A stretch of 64,000 bases of DNA from Actinomyces glycerinitolerans (GCF_900098745.1 NZ_FQTT01000009.1:124001-188000), one strand, 5' to 3'. Positions 51,808 to 60,988 are shown, numbered from the stretch's first letter. Notes: a model not told the origin generated them from the letters alone. Made by a program: numbers and translations.

Positions 51808-51920
51808 CACCGCGGCGCCGGCGTGGTCGCGTAGCGGCCATCCCGACGACGCGCCTCCAGCGACCATCCTTCGCACGTCTGATTTCTAGGGGCCGTGGAC
51901 GGTGCCATGGACCACAACCG

Positions 51921-52200
51921 CTAGATCGCCCAGACGGGTACCGCCTGTATGTCGCGCGTAATGGGGTAGGGCTCCCTCGTCTGGCAGATCACGTGCCCGA
52001 ATCCAAGCTCGTAGCCCGCAATGCGCTCAAGGCGCAAGAAGCTCTTGGTTGCTTCCACGCCGATCTGGACGCCCATCTTGACCTCCACCGGGTGCAGGAC
52101 GCGGACGACTCCCGACGCCTGCGGCACGGACAGCCACGCTCTTGCGGTCTTGCGGTCGACCTCGACCAGTCCGGCGACATCGGACGCATTCGGGAACGCT
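51921..52200 (-). pseudogene. Remnant of a third DUF4143-family ATPase
   Basis: The minus-strand frame reads ASDVAGLVEVDRKTARAWLS, then VRVLHPVEVKMGVQIGVEAT, and ends ITRDIQAVPVWAI. These match the DUF4143 winged-helix segment, the VEVK active-site strand and the family's C-terminal AVPV end. The VLHP and VEVK segments are joined directly, so the intervening 150 or so residues and the whole ATPase domain are gone. Upstream sequence in frame is Arg/Pro-rich and unrelated. It stands head-to-tail with copy 2 in the opposite orientation. Confidence 0.65.
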
Positions 52201-52483
52201 ATTCCCGGATTTCGCCGCTCGTCGCTGCCGTCCGGCGTACGGCGCGTTGGTCTGGCCCGGTCGGGCCGTGATTGACTCCGCGCGTTTGACGGTGTGGTGC
52301 CATGCGGTCGTGGGCTGGAGTCTGTCCGAGCCGCCGGGGTCTGCGATGTCGGGCCGCCGCGAGGGGCACTGTCAGAACCTGGCGGTGCGGGCACCGCTCG
52401 GGGCACGCTAAGGCCAGGGCAACGGCGCCGCCGCCCCCGCGCCCGAACGCGCAACCGACTCACGTACCCAAGGAGACTCTGAC
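52201..52483. other. Gap between the DUF4143 remnant and the aldo/keto reductase
   Basis: No gene or convincing promoter is seen. AAGGAGAC at the right end is the ribosome site of the aldo/keto reductase. Confidence 0.5.
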
Positions 52484-53494
52484 ATGGAGTACACCAAGCT
52501 CGGAACCACGGACATCACCATCCCCCGCCTGTGCATCGGCGGCATGAGCTTCGGGGAGGTCTTCCCCGACTCTCACCAGTGGTCCATCGACCAGAGCGCC
52601 ACCCAGGAGGTGATCGCCCGGGCACTGGAGCTGGGCGTGAACTTCATCGACACCGCCAACGCCTACGCTCGCGGCACCAGCGAGGAGTTCATCGGACAGT
52701 CGCTGAAGAACCTCGGCGTCAAGCGGGAGGACGTGGTGCTGGCCTCGAAGGTGTACTTCAACGAGGGGCACCTGTCCCGGGAGGCGATCAACCGGGAGAT
52801 CGAGGGCAGCCTCAAGCGCCTGGGCACCGACTACCTGGATCTGTACATCATCCACCGCTTCGACTACGGCACCCCGATCGAGGAGACGATGGAGGCGCTG
52901 GACGCCCTGGTGAAGGCGGGCAAGGTCCGGGCACTGGGCGCCTCGGCCATGTTCGGCTACCAGCTGCACAACCTACAGCTGGCCGCGGATGCGAACGGCT
53001 GGACCCGCTTCGCCTCCATGCAGAACCACTACAACCTGCTCTACCGCGAGGATGAGCGTGAGCTGATTCCCGTGTGCCAGCAGTACGGCATGTCCCTGAC
53101 CCCCTACAGCCCGCTGGCCTCCGGTCACCTGACCCGACGCACCTGGGACTCCGACTCCGTGCGCTCGACCACCGACAAGGTCATGAGCAGCAAGTACGAC
53201 CGCGACCGTGAGATCGACATGCCCATCATCGAGCGCGTGGCCGAGACTGCGGACAAGCACGGCGTGCCCATGGCGGATGTGGCGCTCGCCTGGCACTGGG
53301 CGCGGGGCGTGGCCGCGCCGCTGGTCGGCTGCTCGCGGCCCAGCCGGGTCGACGACGCCGTGCGCGCCCTGGACCTGAAGCTGACCCCCGAGGAGATCGC
53401 CTACCTGGAGGAGCCCTACCAGCCCCACGAGTTGGTCGGCCCGCTCGCCCGCCCCGGTGACAAGCCGCTCGCCGGCACCAGCGTGAGCAAGTAA
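52484..53494 (+). CDS. Aldo/keto reductase (YajO/YghZ-like)
   Basis: This 336-residue AKR has the full tetrad: Asp and Tyr in FIDTANAYARG, Lys in VVLASKVYF and His in LYIIHRFDYG. SLTPYSPLASGHLTR and the C-terminal cofactor segment GCSRPSRVDDAVRAL follow. RBS AAGGAG lies before the ATG at 52484. It is monocistronic with a strong terminator after it. It is the third AKR of the window and the only one of this subgroup. Confidence 0.93.
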   Translation: MEYTKLGTTDITIPRLCIGGMSFGEVFPDSHQWSIDQSATQEVIARALELGVNFIDTANAYARGTSEEFIGQSLKNLGVKREDVVLASKVYFNEGHLSREAINREIEGSLKRLGTDYLDLYIIHRFDYGTPIEETMEALDALVKAGKVRALGASAMFGYQLHNLQLAADANGWTRFASMQNHYNLLYREDERELIPVCQQYGMSLTPYSPLASGHLTRRTWDSDSVRSTTDKVMSSKYDRDREIDMPIIERVAETADKHGVPMADVALAWHWARGVAAPLVGCSRPSRVDDAVRALDLKLTPEEIAYLEEPYQPHELVGPLARPGDKPLAGTSVSK

Positions 53495-53514
53495 CCGAAT
53501 CACGATCAGAATCG

Positions 53515-53554
53515 CTCCGCCCCGGCAGTAGCTAATGCTCTCGCCGGGGCGGAG
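53515..53554 (+). terminator. Terminator after the aldo/keto reductase
   Basis: A perfect 12-bp stem (CTCCGCCCCGGC at 53515-53526 with its complement at 53543-53554) and 16-base loop begins 21 bp after the stop codon. Confidence 0.75.
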
Positions 53555-53907
53555 TCGTGTCTTGCGCACCGAGCGCGAAAGTGCGGCGGCGTACGACCGC
53601 CGAAGATGGAGAAAGAGGCGGCGGGGCTGGACGGGCGCGCACCTGCCCAGTAACGTCGGGCCCATGAGGAAGTAGCGATGCCCCACGGGCACACGGAAAC
53701 AGACTCAACCCATGAGGCCGTGCCCGGGGTGCAGCATCGCTGACCTCCATACCGACCAGCCGCATCCCCGATCCCCACGATGGTGGCGGATGTAGACGCC
53801 GCCCCCGCGTCGCACTACCCGGTGGTTGCCCATGAAGACGGCCCAGTCGGAACGCAGCTCGAGACCAGCCTGCACCGCCGCACGGCCTCCTACCCCAGGA
53901 GGCCCGC
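53555..53907. other. 353-bp gap upstream of the ABC-F gene
   Basis: I see no supported gene; antisense frames are Arg/Pro-rich. CAGGAGG at the right end is the ABC-F ribosome site. No leader-peptide-like short ORF of the type that controls ABC-F genes was recognised. Confidence 0.5.
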
Positions 53908-55401
53908 ATGCAGCTCACCCTGTCCGATATCCACCACACCTACCCCGGCACCGCCTCTCCGGCGCTGTCCGGCGTAACCGCCACCTTCCCGGCCGGCTGG
54001 ACCGGCGTCGTCGGCGACAACGGGTGCGGCAAGACCACCCTCGCCCGCATCGCCTGCGGGGAACTGAAGCCCGACGCCGGCGCAGTGGCTCCGCGCCTGG
54101 TGGCCTACTACTGTGCCCAGGACGCCGCCGCGCCACCGCCGACGCTGATGGACTTCGCCTGCGCCTATGACGAGGTCGCTATGCGGTTGCGCCGCGACCT
54201 CGGCGTCGCCGACGAGTGGGCCTGGCGCTACGACACGCTCTCGGGCGGACAGCGCAAGCTGGTCCAGGTCGCCTGTGCGCTTTGGGATCAGCCGGACCTG
54301 CTGGTGGTTGACGAGCCGACCAACCATGCCGACGCCGCGGCCCGCGCGGCCATCCGTGCCGCCCTGGCGCGTTTCAACGGCGTCGGCATCCTCATCTCCC
54401 ACGACCGGGCCCTGCTGGACGCCCTGTGCACTCAGTGCCTGTTCATGAACGCCGGTACCGGCGTCATGCGGCCGGGCGGTTACACGCAGGGCTTCGCCCA
54501 GGCCGAGCTGGAGCGGGAGGGCGCCGTCCAGCGCCGTGAGGCGGCCAAGCGGGAGCAGCGGCGCCTGGCTCGAGAGACCCAACGACGCCGCGAGGAGGCT
54601 TCCCGCACCGCCTCCCGCCGCTCCGCCCGCAACATCGCCAAGCACGACAACGACGCACGCTTCCGTCGACGCTTAGCGGTGGTGACCGGACAGGACGGCA
54701 AGACGGGCCGGCTCGCCTCCCGCATGGAGGCCCGGCTCGCCCGCGCGAACGCCCAGGTGGAGGCCATGCACATCGACAAGCGCTACGACGCCGACCTGTG
54801 GGTCGACTCCGCCCCGAGCCGTCGTCCAGTACTGCTGCGCACACAGCCGCTCGCCCTGCTCCTGGGAGAGGCCACAACCCTGCGCACGCCGGCGCTGCAC
54901 CTGAACAGTCGCGACCACGTGGCACTGGTGGGCGACAACGGCACCGGCAAGACCACGCTCGTCCGAGCGCTGCTGGCGCGGCTGCCGGAGGACACGGCGC
55001 GGCTGTATGTGCCGCAAGAACCCGACCGGGCGGCGCGGGAAGCGACACGGGCGCGCCTGGCCGGGCTGGACGCCGAGCGCCGCGGCCGCGTGCTGTCGAT
55101 CGTGGCCAGGCTCAACTCCTCGCCGGAGCGGGTTCTGGCGGGGGAGGAGGTCAGCCCCGGCGAGATGCGCAAACTCATGCTCGCCCTCGGCGTCCTCGAC
55201 CGGCCGGAGCTCATCGTCATGGACGAGCCCACCAACCACCTGGACATCGGGTCCATTAGGGCGCTGGAGAGGATGCTGGCGCCATTCCCGGGGGCGCTGC
55301 TGCTCGTCTCCCACGACGCCGCCCTGGTGGAGGCGACCACCACCATAACCTGGCGGATCGGCAGGGAGCGCGCGGAAGAACTGCGGCTGGCCTTGGAGTA
55401 G
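53908..55401 (+). CDS. ABC-F family ATPase (ribosomal protection/antibiotic-resistance-like)
   Basis: This 497-residue soluble protein has two ATPase domains and no membrane part. Domain 1 has GDNGCGKTTLAR, signature LSGGQRKL and LLVVDEPTNHAD. An Arg-rich coiled linker follows (residues about 195-290). Domain 2 has GDNGTGKTTLVR, a non-standard signature VSPGEMRKL and LIVMDEPTNHLD. ABC-F proteins act on the ribosome; this short form, with no long C-terminal arm, resembles Lsa/Msr-like proteins that displace antibiotics. The start at 53908 has CAGGAGG upstream. The resistance phenotype is inferred. Confidence 0.9.
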   Translation: MQLTLSDIHHTYPGTASPALSGVTATFPAGWTGVVGDNGCGKTTLARIACGELKPDAGAVAPRLVAYYCAQDAAAPPPTLMDFACAYDEVAMRLRRDLGVADEWAWRYDTLSGGQRKLVQVACALWDQPDLLVVDEPTNHADAAARAAIRAALARFNGVGILISHDRALLDALCTQCLFMNAGTGVMRPGGYTQGFAQAELEREGAVQRREAAKREQRRLARETQRRREEASRTASRRSARNIAKHDNDARFRRRLAVVTGQDGKTGRLASRMEARLARANAQVEAMHIDKRYDADLWVDSAPSRRPVLLRTQPLALLLGEATTLRTPALHLNSRDHVALVGDNGTGKTTLVRALLARLPEDTARLYVPQEPDRAAREATRARLAGLDAERRGRVLSIVARLNSSPERVLAGEEVSPGEMRKLMLALGVLDRPELIVMDEPTNHLDIGSIRALERMLAPFPGALLLVSHDAALVEATTTITWRIGRERAEELRLALE

Positions 55402-55545
55402 TCGGCGACTCGCCGGGGAAACGGGAGAGTCATTGGGACGCAGTCGCGAAGCCAACCCGGCTCAGTGAATCGGCGACCCTGGGTGATACGCTGCACGTGG
55501 CGGAGCTGAAGCACTTGCGCGGTGCCGGGAAAGAGGAGAATAAGC

Positions 55546-55845
55546 TTGTCTGAGGCAGTGTTGGCCGTAATCTTTTTTGTGGTTCCGGTAATCCTGTTGC
55601 TGGCGGTCGCTGTTTTTGCTTCACGCAACTCTGTGTTGACAAAGAAAGACATGCAGAGGCTGCACTTTCGGTACATGTACGGAGCCTCGGTGGATCGTAT
55701 GCTTGCGGAGTGCCCGCTCGATCTTGATTACATCAGGCGCACACGCGACTCGGGGAAAAGAGGCCGTGTGTCTGCCATCCAGTACGTGAGGAAATGGGAT
55801 CCGGTCCCTCTCGAGGTTGCTGCGGAGTTCGTCGACAGGCTTTGA
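55546..55845 (+). CDS. Small single-pass membrane protein, unknown
   Basis: This 99-residue protein begins with a hydrophobic helix (SEAVLAVIFFVVPVILLLAV) followed by a basic cytosolic region with MLAECPLDLDYIRRTRDSG. TTG at 55546 is preferred because GAGGAG lies seven bases upstream; GTG 55522 would place the ribosome site inside the gene. Its first 120 bases are AT-richer than the neighbours, perhaps a sign of transfer. I recognise no family. The gap before it (55402-55545) shows no other feature. Confidence 0.6.
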   Translation: MSEAVLAVIFFVVPVILLLAVAVFASRNSVLTKKDMQRLHFRYMYGASVDRMLAECPLDLDYIRRTRDSGKRGRVSAIQYVRKWDPVPLEVAAEFVDRL

Positions 55846-55980
55846 AATCGGTCCCTCTGCTTCTAATCATTCAGGCCGCACATGTTCGGTGCGGGCTGTC
55901 CGCAGGCACAGAACAGACCCGGGCGCCACGGCAAGACCACGCTGCCGGGGGAGTGCCCCACCCGACCGCCGTGGAGACAA

Positions 55981-56017
55981 GTGGTGGCCGGACGGTAACG
56001 CGCCGCCCGGCCACCAC
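55981..56017 (-). terminator. Terminator of the ribose-type ABC operon
   Basis: A perfect 11-bp stem (GTGGTGGCCGG at 55981-55991 and its complement at 56007-56017), 15-base loop, begins 14 bp after the binding-protein stop codon in the direction of transcription. Confidence 0.75.
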
Positions 56018-56031
56018 GTCGTTCGGTTCTC

Positions 56032-57147
56032 TCAGTCGTACAGGAGCACCGAGATGTCCTCATCATCGATGTTGGAGGAGTCATACCAGTGTGAACCGGT
56101 GTCCACGTCCGCAACGCTCTCACCATTCGCCGCCTGCACGGCGAGGGTGACCGCCTGGTATCCCATCTGGTAGGGGTCCTGGGTCACCGAGCCGAGGAAG
56201 GCCCCGGAGCGCACGGCGTCCTTTTGTGAAGTGCCGGCGTCGAAGCCCACCACCAGCAGGTCCTTGTAGCGGCCGGAGTCACGGTCCAACTGGGAGGCGT
56301 CAGCGGTGGCGCTGATGACGCCGTTGACGGCGTCCTGGTTGGCGGCGAACAAGGCCACCAGGCCGTCCGTGGACAGGATCGAGGTGGCCGCGGACTGAAT
56401 GTCCGCCTGGCTGGTGGTGGGCGGTACGGTGACGACGATCTTCACCTTGGCGGGGTTGGTCGAAGGCGTGGTCCAACGCTGCTGTCCGGACACGTCGACC
56501 GCACCGGCGAGGCCGTCGAGCTTCTCCAACTCGGTCACGAGGGTGGCGGTGAAGCCGTCCACACGCTGGACGATCGAGCCGGAGGTCGAGTCCTGGGCAA
56601 GTACCCCGATGACGGCGGGGGAGTCCGCGCTCGCGGAGGCCAGAGCGGATTGCAGATCGGCGTTCGCGGCGAGGTTGGTGGCGACGTTTCCGCCGGCCGC
56701 CTCATTGTCGGTGGTCGCGGTGGCCAGCACCGCGCCGGAGGCGTCGTCGGGCACGCCAGAGTCGAAGCCGATCACCGGGATGTTCTGGTTCTTGGCGTTC
56801 ACCAGGGCATCCTGCACGGCGTCGGGCTGGCAGGCCGCCAGGGCGATTGCGGCCGGGCGCTGGTTGACCGCAGAGGCCAGCTGCTCCACCTGCTGGGAGA
56901 CGTTGCTCTCGGCGTCGGGACCGTTGGTCTCCAAGTCGACGCCAAGCTCGTCGGCGGCGTCCTGCGCACCCTTGAAGGCGGCCTGGTAGAACTGGTTCTG
57001 GTAGCTCTTGGAGATGATGATGACCTTCATCTTCCCGTCCGAGCCGGCGGAGCCTCCGTCATCGCTGCAGGCGGCCAGCAAGGACAGGGAGCAGGCGGAG
57101 GCGAGCGCCGCTGTCAGCGCGGTCCTCCGGGTGAGCATGGGGGTCAT
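56032..57147 (-). CDS. Sugar ABC transporter substrate-binding lipoprotein (ribose/galactose type)
   Basis: This 371-residue lipoprotein has a signal (LTRRTALTAALASACSLSL) and lipobox LAAC near residue 26, and a type I periplasmic-binding fold (Peripla_BP_4) with KMKVIIISKSYQNQFYQAAF, NIPVIGFDSGVP, and LLVVGFDAGTSQ. It is the external receptor of the CUT2-type importer encoded upstream on the same strand. The start at 57147 has AAAGGA about ten bases before it. The sugar is unknown. Confidence 0.92.
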   Translation of the reverse strand: MTPMLTRRTALTAALASACSLSLLAACSDDGGSAGSDGKMKVIIISKSYQNQFYQAAFKGAQDAADELGVDLETNGPDAESNVSQQVEQLASAVNQRPAAIALAACQPDAVQDALVNAKNQNIPVIGFDSGVPDDASGAVLATATTDNEAAGGNVATNLAANADLQSALASASADSPAVIGVLAQDSTSGSIVQRVDGFTATLVTELEKLDGLAGAVDVSGQQRWTTPSTNPAKVKIVVTVPPTTSQADIQSAATSILSTDGLVALFAANQDAVNGVISATADASQLDRDSGRYKDLLVVGFDAGTSQKDAVRSGAFLGSVTQDPYQMGYQAVTLAVQAANGESVADVDTGSHWYDSSNIDDEDISVLLYD

Positions 57148-57196
57148 GGTGATGGTTCCTTTCGTGGATGGGGTGGGGCTTGATGAGCTCTTGGGA

Positions 57197-58180
57197 TTAC
57201 GCGCGTCCGGCACGGCGGGTGCGGATGACGTCCAGTAGGACCGCCAGCACCACGACGACGCCGATAAGGACCTGCTGCCACTGCACGGGCAGGCCCATCG
57301 ACAGCAGGCCGGTCTTGAGTACGGAGATGACGAAGACGCCGATGATGGTTCCCCACAGGGAGCCGACGCCCCCGGCCAGTGAGGTACCGCCGATCACGCA
57401 TGCGGCGATCGCGTACATCTCCTGACCGTTGCCGGTCTGGGGTGTAATGGAGGAGAAGGTGGCCGCGTAGATGACCCCGGCCAGTCCGCAGAAGAAGCCG
57501 TTGAGCACGTAGACCCAGAACTTCCAGCGGGAGACCACCACGCCGGACAGCTCGACCGCCTCCTCGTTGGAGCCGATGGCGTAGGTGTAGCGGCCGAGCT
57601 TGGTGCGGGTGAGGATGAACCAGGCGATCACGAAGAACGCGGCCAGCCAGAGGATGCCCACGGGCAGGTTCCCCGCCTTGTACAGGACCGTCTTGAACCA
57701 GCCGTCGTCGGAGGTCAGGCTCGGGTAGGTCTGTGTCTGCACCTGGGCGATCACCGCGCACAGGCCGAGGGAGGCGAACTGCATGCCCAGGGTGGCGATG
57801 AATGGCGGGATATGCAGGAAGCCGACCAGGATTCCGTTGCCGATGCCGAAGGCGACCCCGGTTGCGAGTACCACCAGCAGCGCGAGGCCGATCGGAAGGT
57901 GCCATACGTTGTATGCCACGCCGCCGACCAGCGCGGAGCCGACCATCACCGTCCCGGAGGACAGGTCGATGCCCGCGGTGATGATGACGAAGGTCATCCC
58001 GATGGCCAGGAAACCGATGTAGTAGGACGAGTCGAGGATCGACACGAAGGTGCTGGGGGACAGGAAGTGATTGCCGAATACGGCGAAGAACGCATACAGG
58101 ATGACCAGTGCCGCCAGCGCCATCAGCTGCTGCATGGGCAGCGCGCGCACCGGGTTCTTCTTGATGATGTTTGCGCTCAT
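57197..58180 (-). CDS. Sugar ABC transporter permease (RbsC type)
   Basis: This 327-residue CUT2 permease has about nine helices, with GIDLSSGTVMVGSALVGG (the RbsC signature) and the cytosolic AIGSNEEAVELSGVVVSRWK loop, which contacts the ATPase. Its start overlaps the ATPase stop by 4 bp, and the binding-protein gene follows at 49 bp. Confidence 0.94.
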   Translation of the reverse strand: MSANIIKKNPVRALPMQQLMALAALVILYAFFAVFGNHFLSPSTFVSILDSSYYIGFLAIGMTFVIITAGIDLSSGTVMVGSALVGGVAYNVWHLPIGLALLVVLATGVAFGIGNGILVGFLHIPPFIATLGMQFASLGLCAVIAQVQTQTYPSLTSDDGWFKTVLYKAGNLPVGILWLAAFFVIAWFILTRTKLGRYTYAIGSNEEAVELSGVVVSRWKFWVYVLNGFFCGLAGVIYAATFSSITPQTGNGQEMYAIAACVIGGTSLAGGVGSLWGTIIGVFVISVLKTGLLSMGLPVQWQQVLIGVVVVLAVLLDVIRTRRAGRA

Positions 58181-59691
58181 GCTGCGCGACCTTCTTCCTG
58201 CTTGGTGGCCAATTCCATGATCTTGATCTGCGTTGCCTCGGAGGCGTCCAGCTCTCCGGTCTTGCGTCCCTCGCGCATGACAACTACGCGATCGGACAGG
58301 TGCAAGACCTCATCGAGGTCTGAGGAGACGAGGATGATCGACTTGCCCTGCGCCACCAGGTCGCGCATGAGCTGGTAAATCTCAGCGCGCGCACCGATGT
58401 CGATGCCGCGTGTGGGCTCATCGAAGATGAGGATGTCGACGTCGCGCAGCAGCCACTTGGCCAGCACCACCTTCTGCTGGTTGCCGCCGGAGAGGTTGCG
58501 TACGCGCTGGCGTGTGGACGGGGTCTTGATGCGCAGCATGTCCACGTACTTGCGGGTTGCGCGTTGTACCGCACGTTCGTGTACGACCGTGGCGGTGGTG
58601 AAGGCGTCGTAGGAGGCCAGGACTGTGTTGTCGCTGACGGACAGGCCCGTGACCAGGCCGAAGCGCTTGCGATCCTCGGACAGATAGGCGATTCCCGCAT
58701 GAATAGCGTCTTTGGGACGGTGGAAGGACACCTCGGCGCCGTTGACCTCCAGCCGCCCGGATGTGGGACGGTCCGCACCTGCGACAATCCGCATGGCCTC
58801 CGTGCGGCCGGCGCCGACCAGACCCGCGAATCCGAGGATCTCCCCGCGATGGAGGGTGAAGGACACGTCCTTGACGTCGGCGGAGGCGAGATGCTCGGCC
58901 CGCATGACGACGGGCGCGTCGGGTGCTACGTCGGAGTGGGTTTTCGGGGTGTTGACGACCTGCCTGCCCACCATCATCTCGATGATCTCGTCGAGGTCGG
59001 TGTCGGCCGTCTTGAGCGTGCCCACATGCGCGCCGTCGCGCAGGACCGTAATGCGGTCGGCGATCGCCATGACCTCGTGCATGCGGTGAGAGATGTAGAC
59101 GACCGAGACACCGCGGTCCCGTAACCGTCGCACTCGCTGAAGCAACTCGGCGCTCTCGGCCTCCGACAGCGCCGCCGTCGGCTCGTCCAGAATCAGCACC
59201 TTGGTCGCCTCGAAGGACATGGCGCGCACGATCTCCACCAGCTGTGCCTTGGAGACCGACAGGTCCCGCAACAGGGTTTGCGGGGCTACGTCGACCTCGT
59301 GCTCGGCGAGCAGCTCCTGGGCACGGCGGTTCAGCGCGCGATCGGAGACCAACAGAGAGGAGGACTCCCTGCCGATGAAGATGTTCTGCGCCACGCTCAG
59401 GTCGGCCATCATGTTGAGTTCCTGGTGGACGATGGCGATTCCGGCGCGTTGAGCATCGCGGATGGAGTGGAAGGCGGCTGGGGCGCCGCCGTACTCGTAA
59501 CTGCCCTCGAAGTCGGGGTGAATGCCGGTGAGGATTTTGACGAGTGTGGACTTGCCGGCCCCGTTTTCACCGACGAGCGCATGCACCTCCCCGGGCTGCA
59601 GATCGAAGGAGACGCCGCTGAGGGCCTGCACGCCGGGAAAGGACTTGGAGACGTCCGTCAGTTTCAGCAGGGGTGGTTGTGGTGGTGCCAT
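58177..59691 (-). CDS. Sugar ABC transporter ATPase (RbsA/MglA type)
   Basis: This 504-residue protein has two fused nucleotide-binding domains. The first has GENGAGKSTLVK and LILDEPTAALSEAE. The second has the degenerate P-loop GLVGAGRTEAMR, usual for RbsA, with the signature LSGGNQQKVVLAKWL and FDEPTRGIDIGA. It is the first gene of the minus-strand operon and divergent from a LacI regulator, with an operator-like palindrome between. Confidence 0.95.
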   Translation of the reverse strand: MAPPQPPLLKLTDVSKSFPGVQALSGVSFDLQPGEVHALVGENGAGKSTLVKILTGIHPDFEGSYEYGGAPAAFHSIRDAQRAGIAIVHQELNMMADLSVAQNIFIGRESSSLLVSDRALNRRAQELLAEHEVDVAPQTLLRDLSVSKAQLVEIVRAMSFEATKVLILDEPTAALSEAESAELLQRVRRLRDRGVSVVYISHRMHEVMAIADRITVLRDGAHVGTLKTADTDLDEIIEMMVGRQVVNTPKTHSDVAPDAPVVMRAEHLASADVKDVSFTLHRGEILGFAGLVGAGRTEAMRIVAGADRPTSGRLEVNGAEVSFHRPKDAIHAGIAYLSEDRKRFGLVTGLSVSDNTVLASYDAFTTATVVHERAVQRATRKYVDMLRIKTPSTRQRVRNLSGGNQQKVVLAKWLLRDVDILIFDEPTRGIDIGARAEIYQLMRDLVAQGKSIILVSSDLDEVLHLSDRVVVMREGRKTGELDASEATQIKIMELATKQEEGRAA

Positions 59692-59776
59692 ATCTGCTCC
59701 ATTGCTTCTAGGTGCCCGATCCCGGGAGTGCCGGGGCGGTTGGGAGAGCCGCCGAAGCGGCTGTGGGGAGTGGGGT

Positions 59777-59807
59777 ACTGGAACGCTTCCAACCGCGGCG
59801 TTCCAGT
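59777..59807. promoter_or_regulatory. LacI-type operator between the ABC operon and its regulator
   Basis: ACTGGAACGC (59777-59786) and its exact complement GCGTTCCAGT (59798-59807) flank 11 bases. A second half-palindrome GGAACGCTTCC overlaps the left arm. A plus-strand promoter CTGACA-N16-TAACGA starts 2 bp to its right (59809-59836). Confidence 0.6.
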
Positions 59808-59892
59808 GCTGACAACGATGTCAACAGCAGTAACGATGGTACGGTTGGTCACCACGTGGGTCAAGTGCGTCTCAAGAATCGGGGAGGAGACA

Positions 59893-60966
59893 GTGACGTC
59901 ATACTCGTCCGTCGGTGCGGCGTCGGGGGCGCGGCGGCGCCCCACCATGAAGCAGGTCGCCCGCCTGGCGGGGGTGGGCGTAAAGACGGTTTCCCGTGTT
60001 GTAAACGGTGAGCCCAATGTCTCCGATCGGACCGCCGAGCGCGTCTGGGCGGCGGTACGTGAACTCGACTACCACGTCGACCTGCGTGCTGGCAGCCTGC
60101 GCCGCCCCGGCGGAGCCACGCGCACGATTGCCCTGCTGGTCGGCAGCGTCGACAATCCCTTCGCCGGTGAGCTCCACCGTGGTGTAGAGGATGTGGCCCG
60201 GGAGCACGACGTGGCGGTGCTTGCCTCCAGTCTGGACGAGCAGCCGGATCGGGAGGTGGCGGCGGTGGAGGATTCCATCAAGCGCCACGTGGACGGCATC
60301 ATCGTCAACACCACCACGGTGGACGGCGCCGCATTGGAGCGGGTTCTGCATCTGGGGGTGCCGATCGTCTTCGTGGATCGGGCGCCGCATGGCATCGGGG
60401 CCGACTGTGTAACCAGTGATACCCGGTCTGCGGCCGAGCGGGCCACCCTGCATCTGCTTGAGCGTGGGCACCGGCGAATCGCGCTGCTCACCGAGCGTCT
60501 GAATGTAGCCACGGCCGTGGAGCGCCGGGAGGGATTCACAGCCGCCTTTGCGGGTTATGGGGTCGATCTCGGCGGGGCGGTTGTCGTCTCCGGGCTGGTA
60601 GGGGCGGGGGCGGCCGAGTGCGCCGTCACTGGGCTCTTCAATGAGCCGTGCCCGCCGACGGCGATCTTCAGTGGGCAGAACCTCCTCACCGAGGGGGCGC
60701 TGCACGCGTTGCACAATCTGGAACTGCGCAACCGGATAGCGCACGTCGGCTTCGACGACCTGCCGCTGGCGGACATGCTTCAGCCGGCGCTCACGGTAGT
60801 GCGGCAGGACCCCCGGCGCATGGGAAGGGTGGCGGCGCAGCGCCTGTTCCGCCGCCTGGAGGGTGAGGTTCTCCGGCCGGAGCACATTGTGATCCCCACG
60901 CAGTTCATTACTCGCGGCAGTGGGGAGATCGAGCCGGATGATCGACTCGATCTCCCCACATCCTGA
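59893..60966 (+). CDS. LacI-family transcriptional regulator
   Basis: This 357-residue regulator has a helix-turn-helix PTMKQVARLAGVGVKTVSRV, hinge helix and a sugar-binding domain with IALLVGSVDNPFAGELHRG and HVGFDDLPLADML. GTG 59893 has GGGAGGAGA upstream. It is divergent from the ribose-type ABC operon and should repress it through the palindrome at 59777-59807. A terminator-like hairpin lies within its last codons. Confidence 0.93.
   Translation: MTSYSSVGAASGARRRPTMKQVARLAGVGVKTVSRVVNGEPNVSDRTAERVWAAVRELDYHVDLRAGSLRRPGGATRTIALLVGSVDNPFAGELHRGVEDVAREHDVAVLASSLDEQPDREVAAVEDSIKRHVDGIIVNTTTVDGAALERVLHLGVPIVFVDRAPHGIGADCVTSDTRSAAERATLHLLERGHRRIALLTERLNVATAVERREGFTAAFAGYGVDLGGAVVVSGLVGAGAAECAVTGLFNEPCPPTAIFSGQNLLTEGALHALHNLELRNRIAHVGFDDLPLADMLQPALTVVRQDPRRMGRVAAQRLFRRLEGEVLRPEHIVIPTQFITRGSGEIEPDDRLDLPTS
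60922..60957 (+). terminator. Terminator-like hairpin inside the 3' end of the LacI gene
   Basis: GGGGAGATCGAG (60922-60933) and its exact complement (60946-60957) form a 12-bp stem with a 12-base loop, ending 7 bp before the stop codon. It may terminate both this gene and the convergent permease gene, which ends only 22 bp beyond. Confidence 0.5.
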
Positions 60967-60988
60967 GGTGCCCGGAATACGCGCCCGC

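Noticed and set aside
53532..53939. Minus-strand frame of 135 codons upstream of the ABC-F gene
   Set aside because: Arg/Pro/Ser-rich, overlaps the ABC-F start and terminator hairpin region, and has no recognisable motif.
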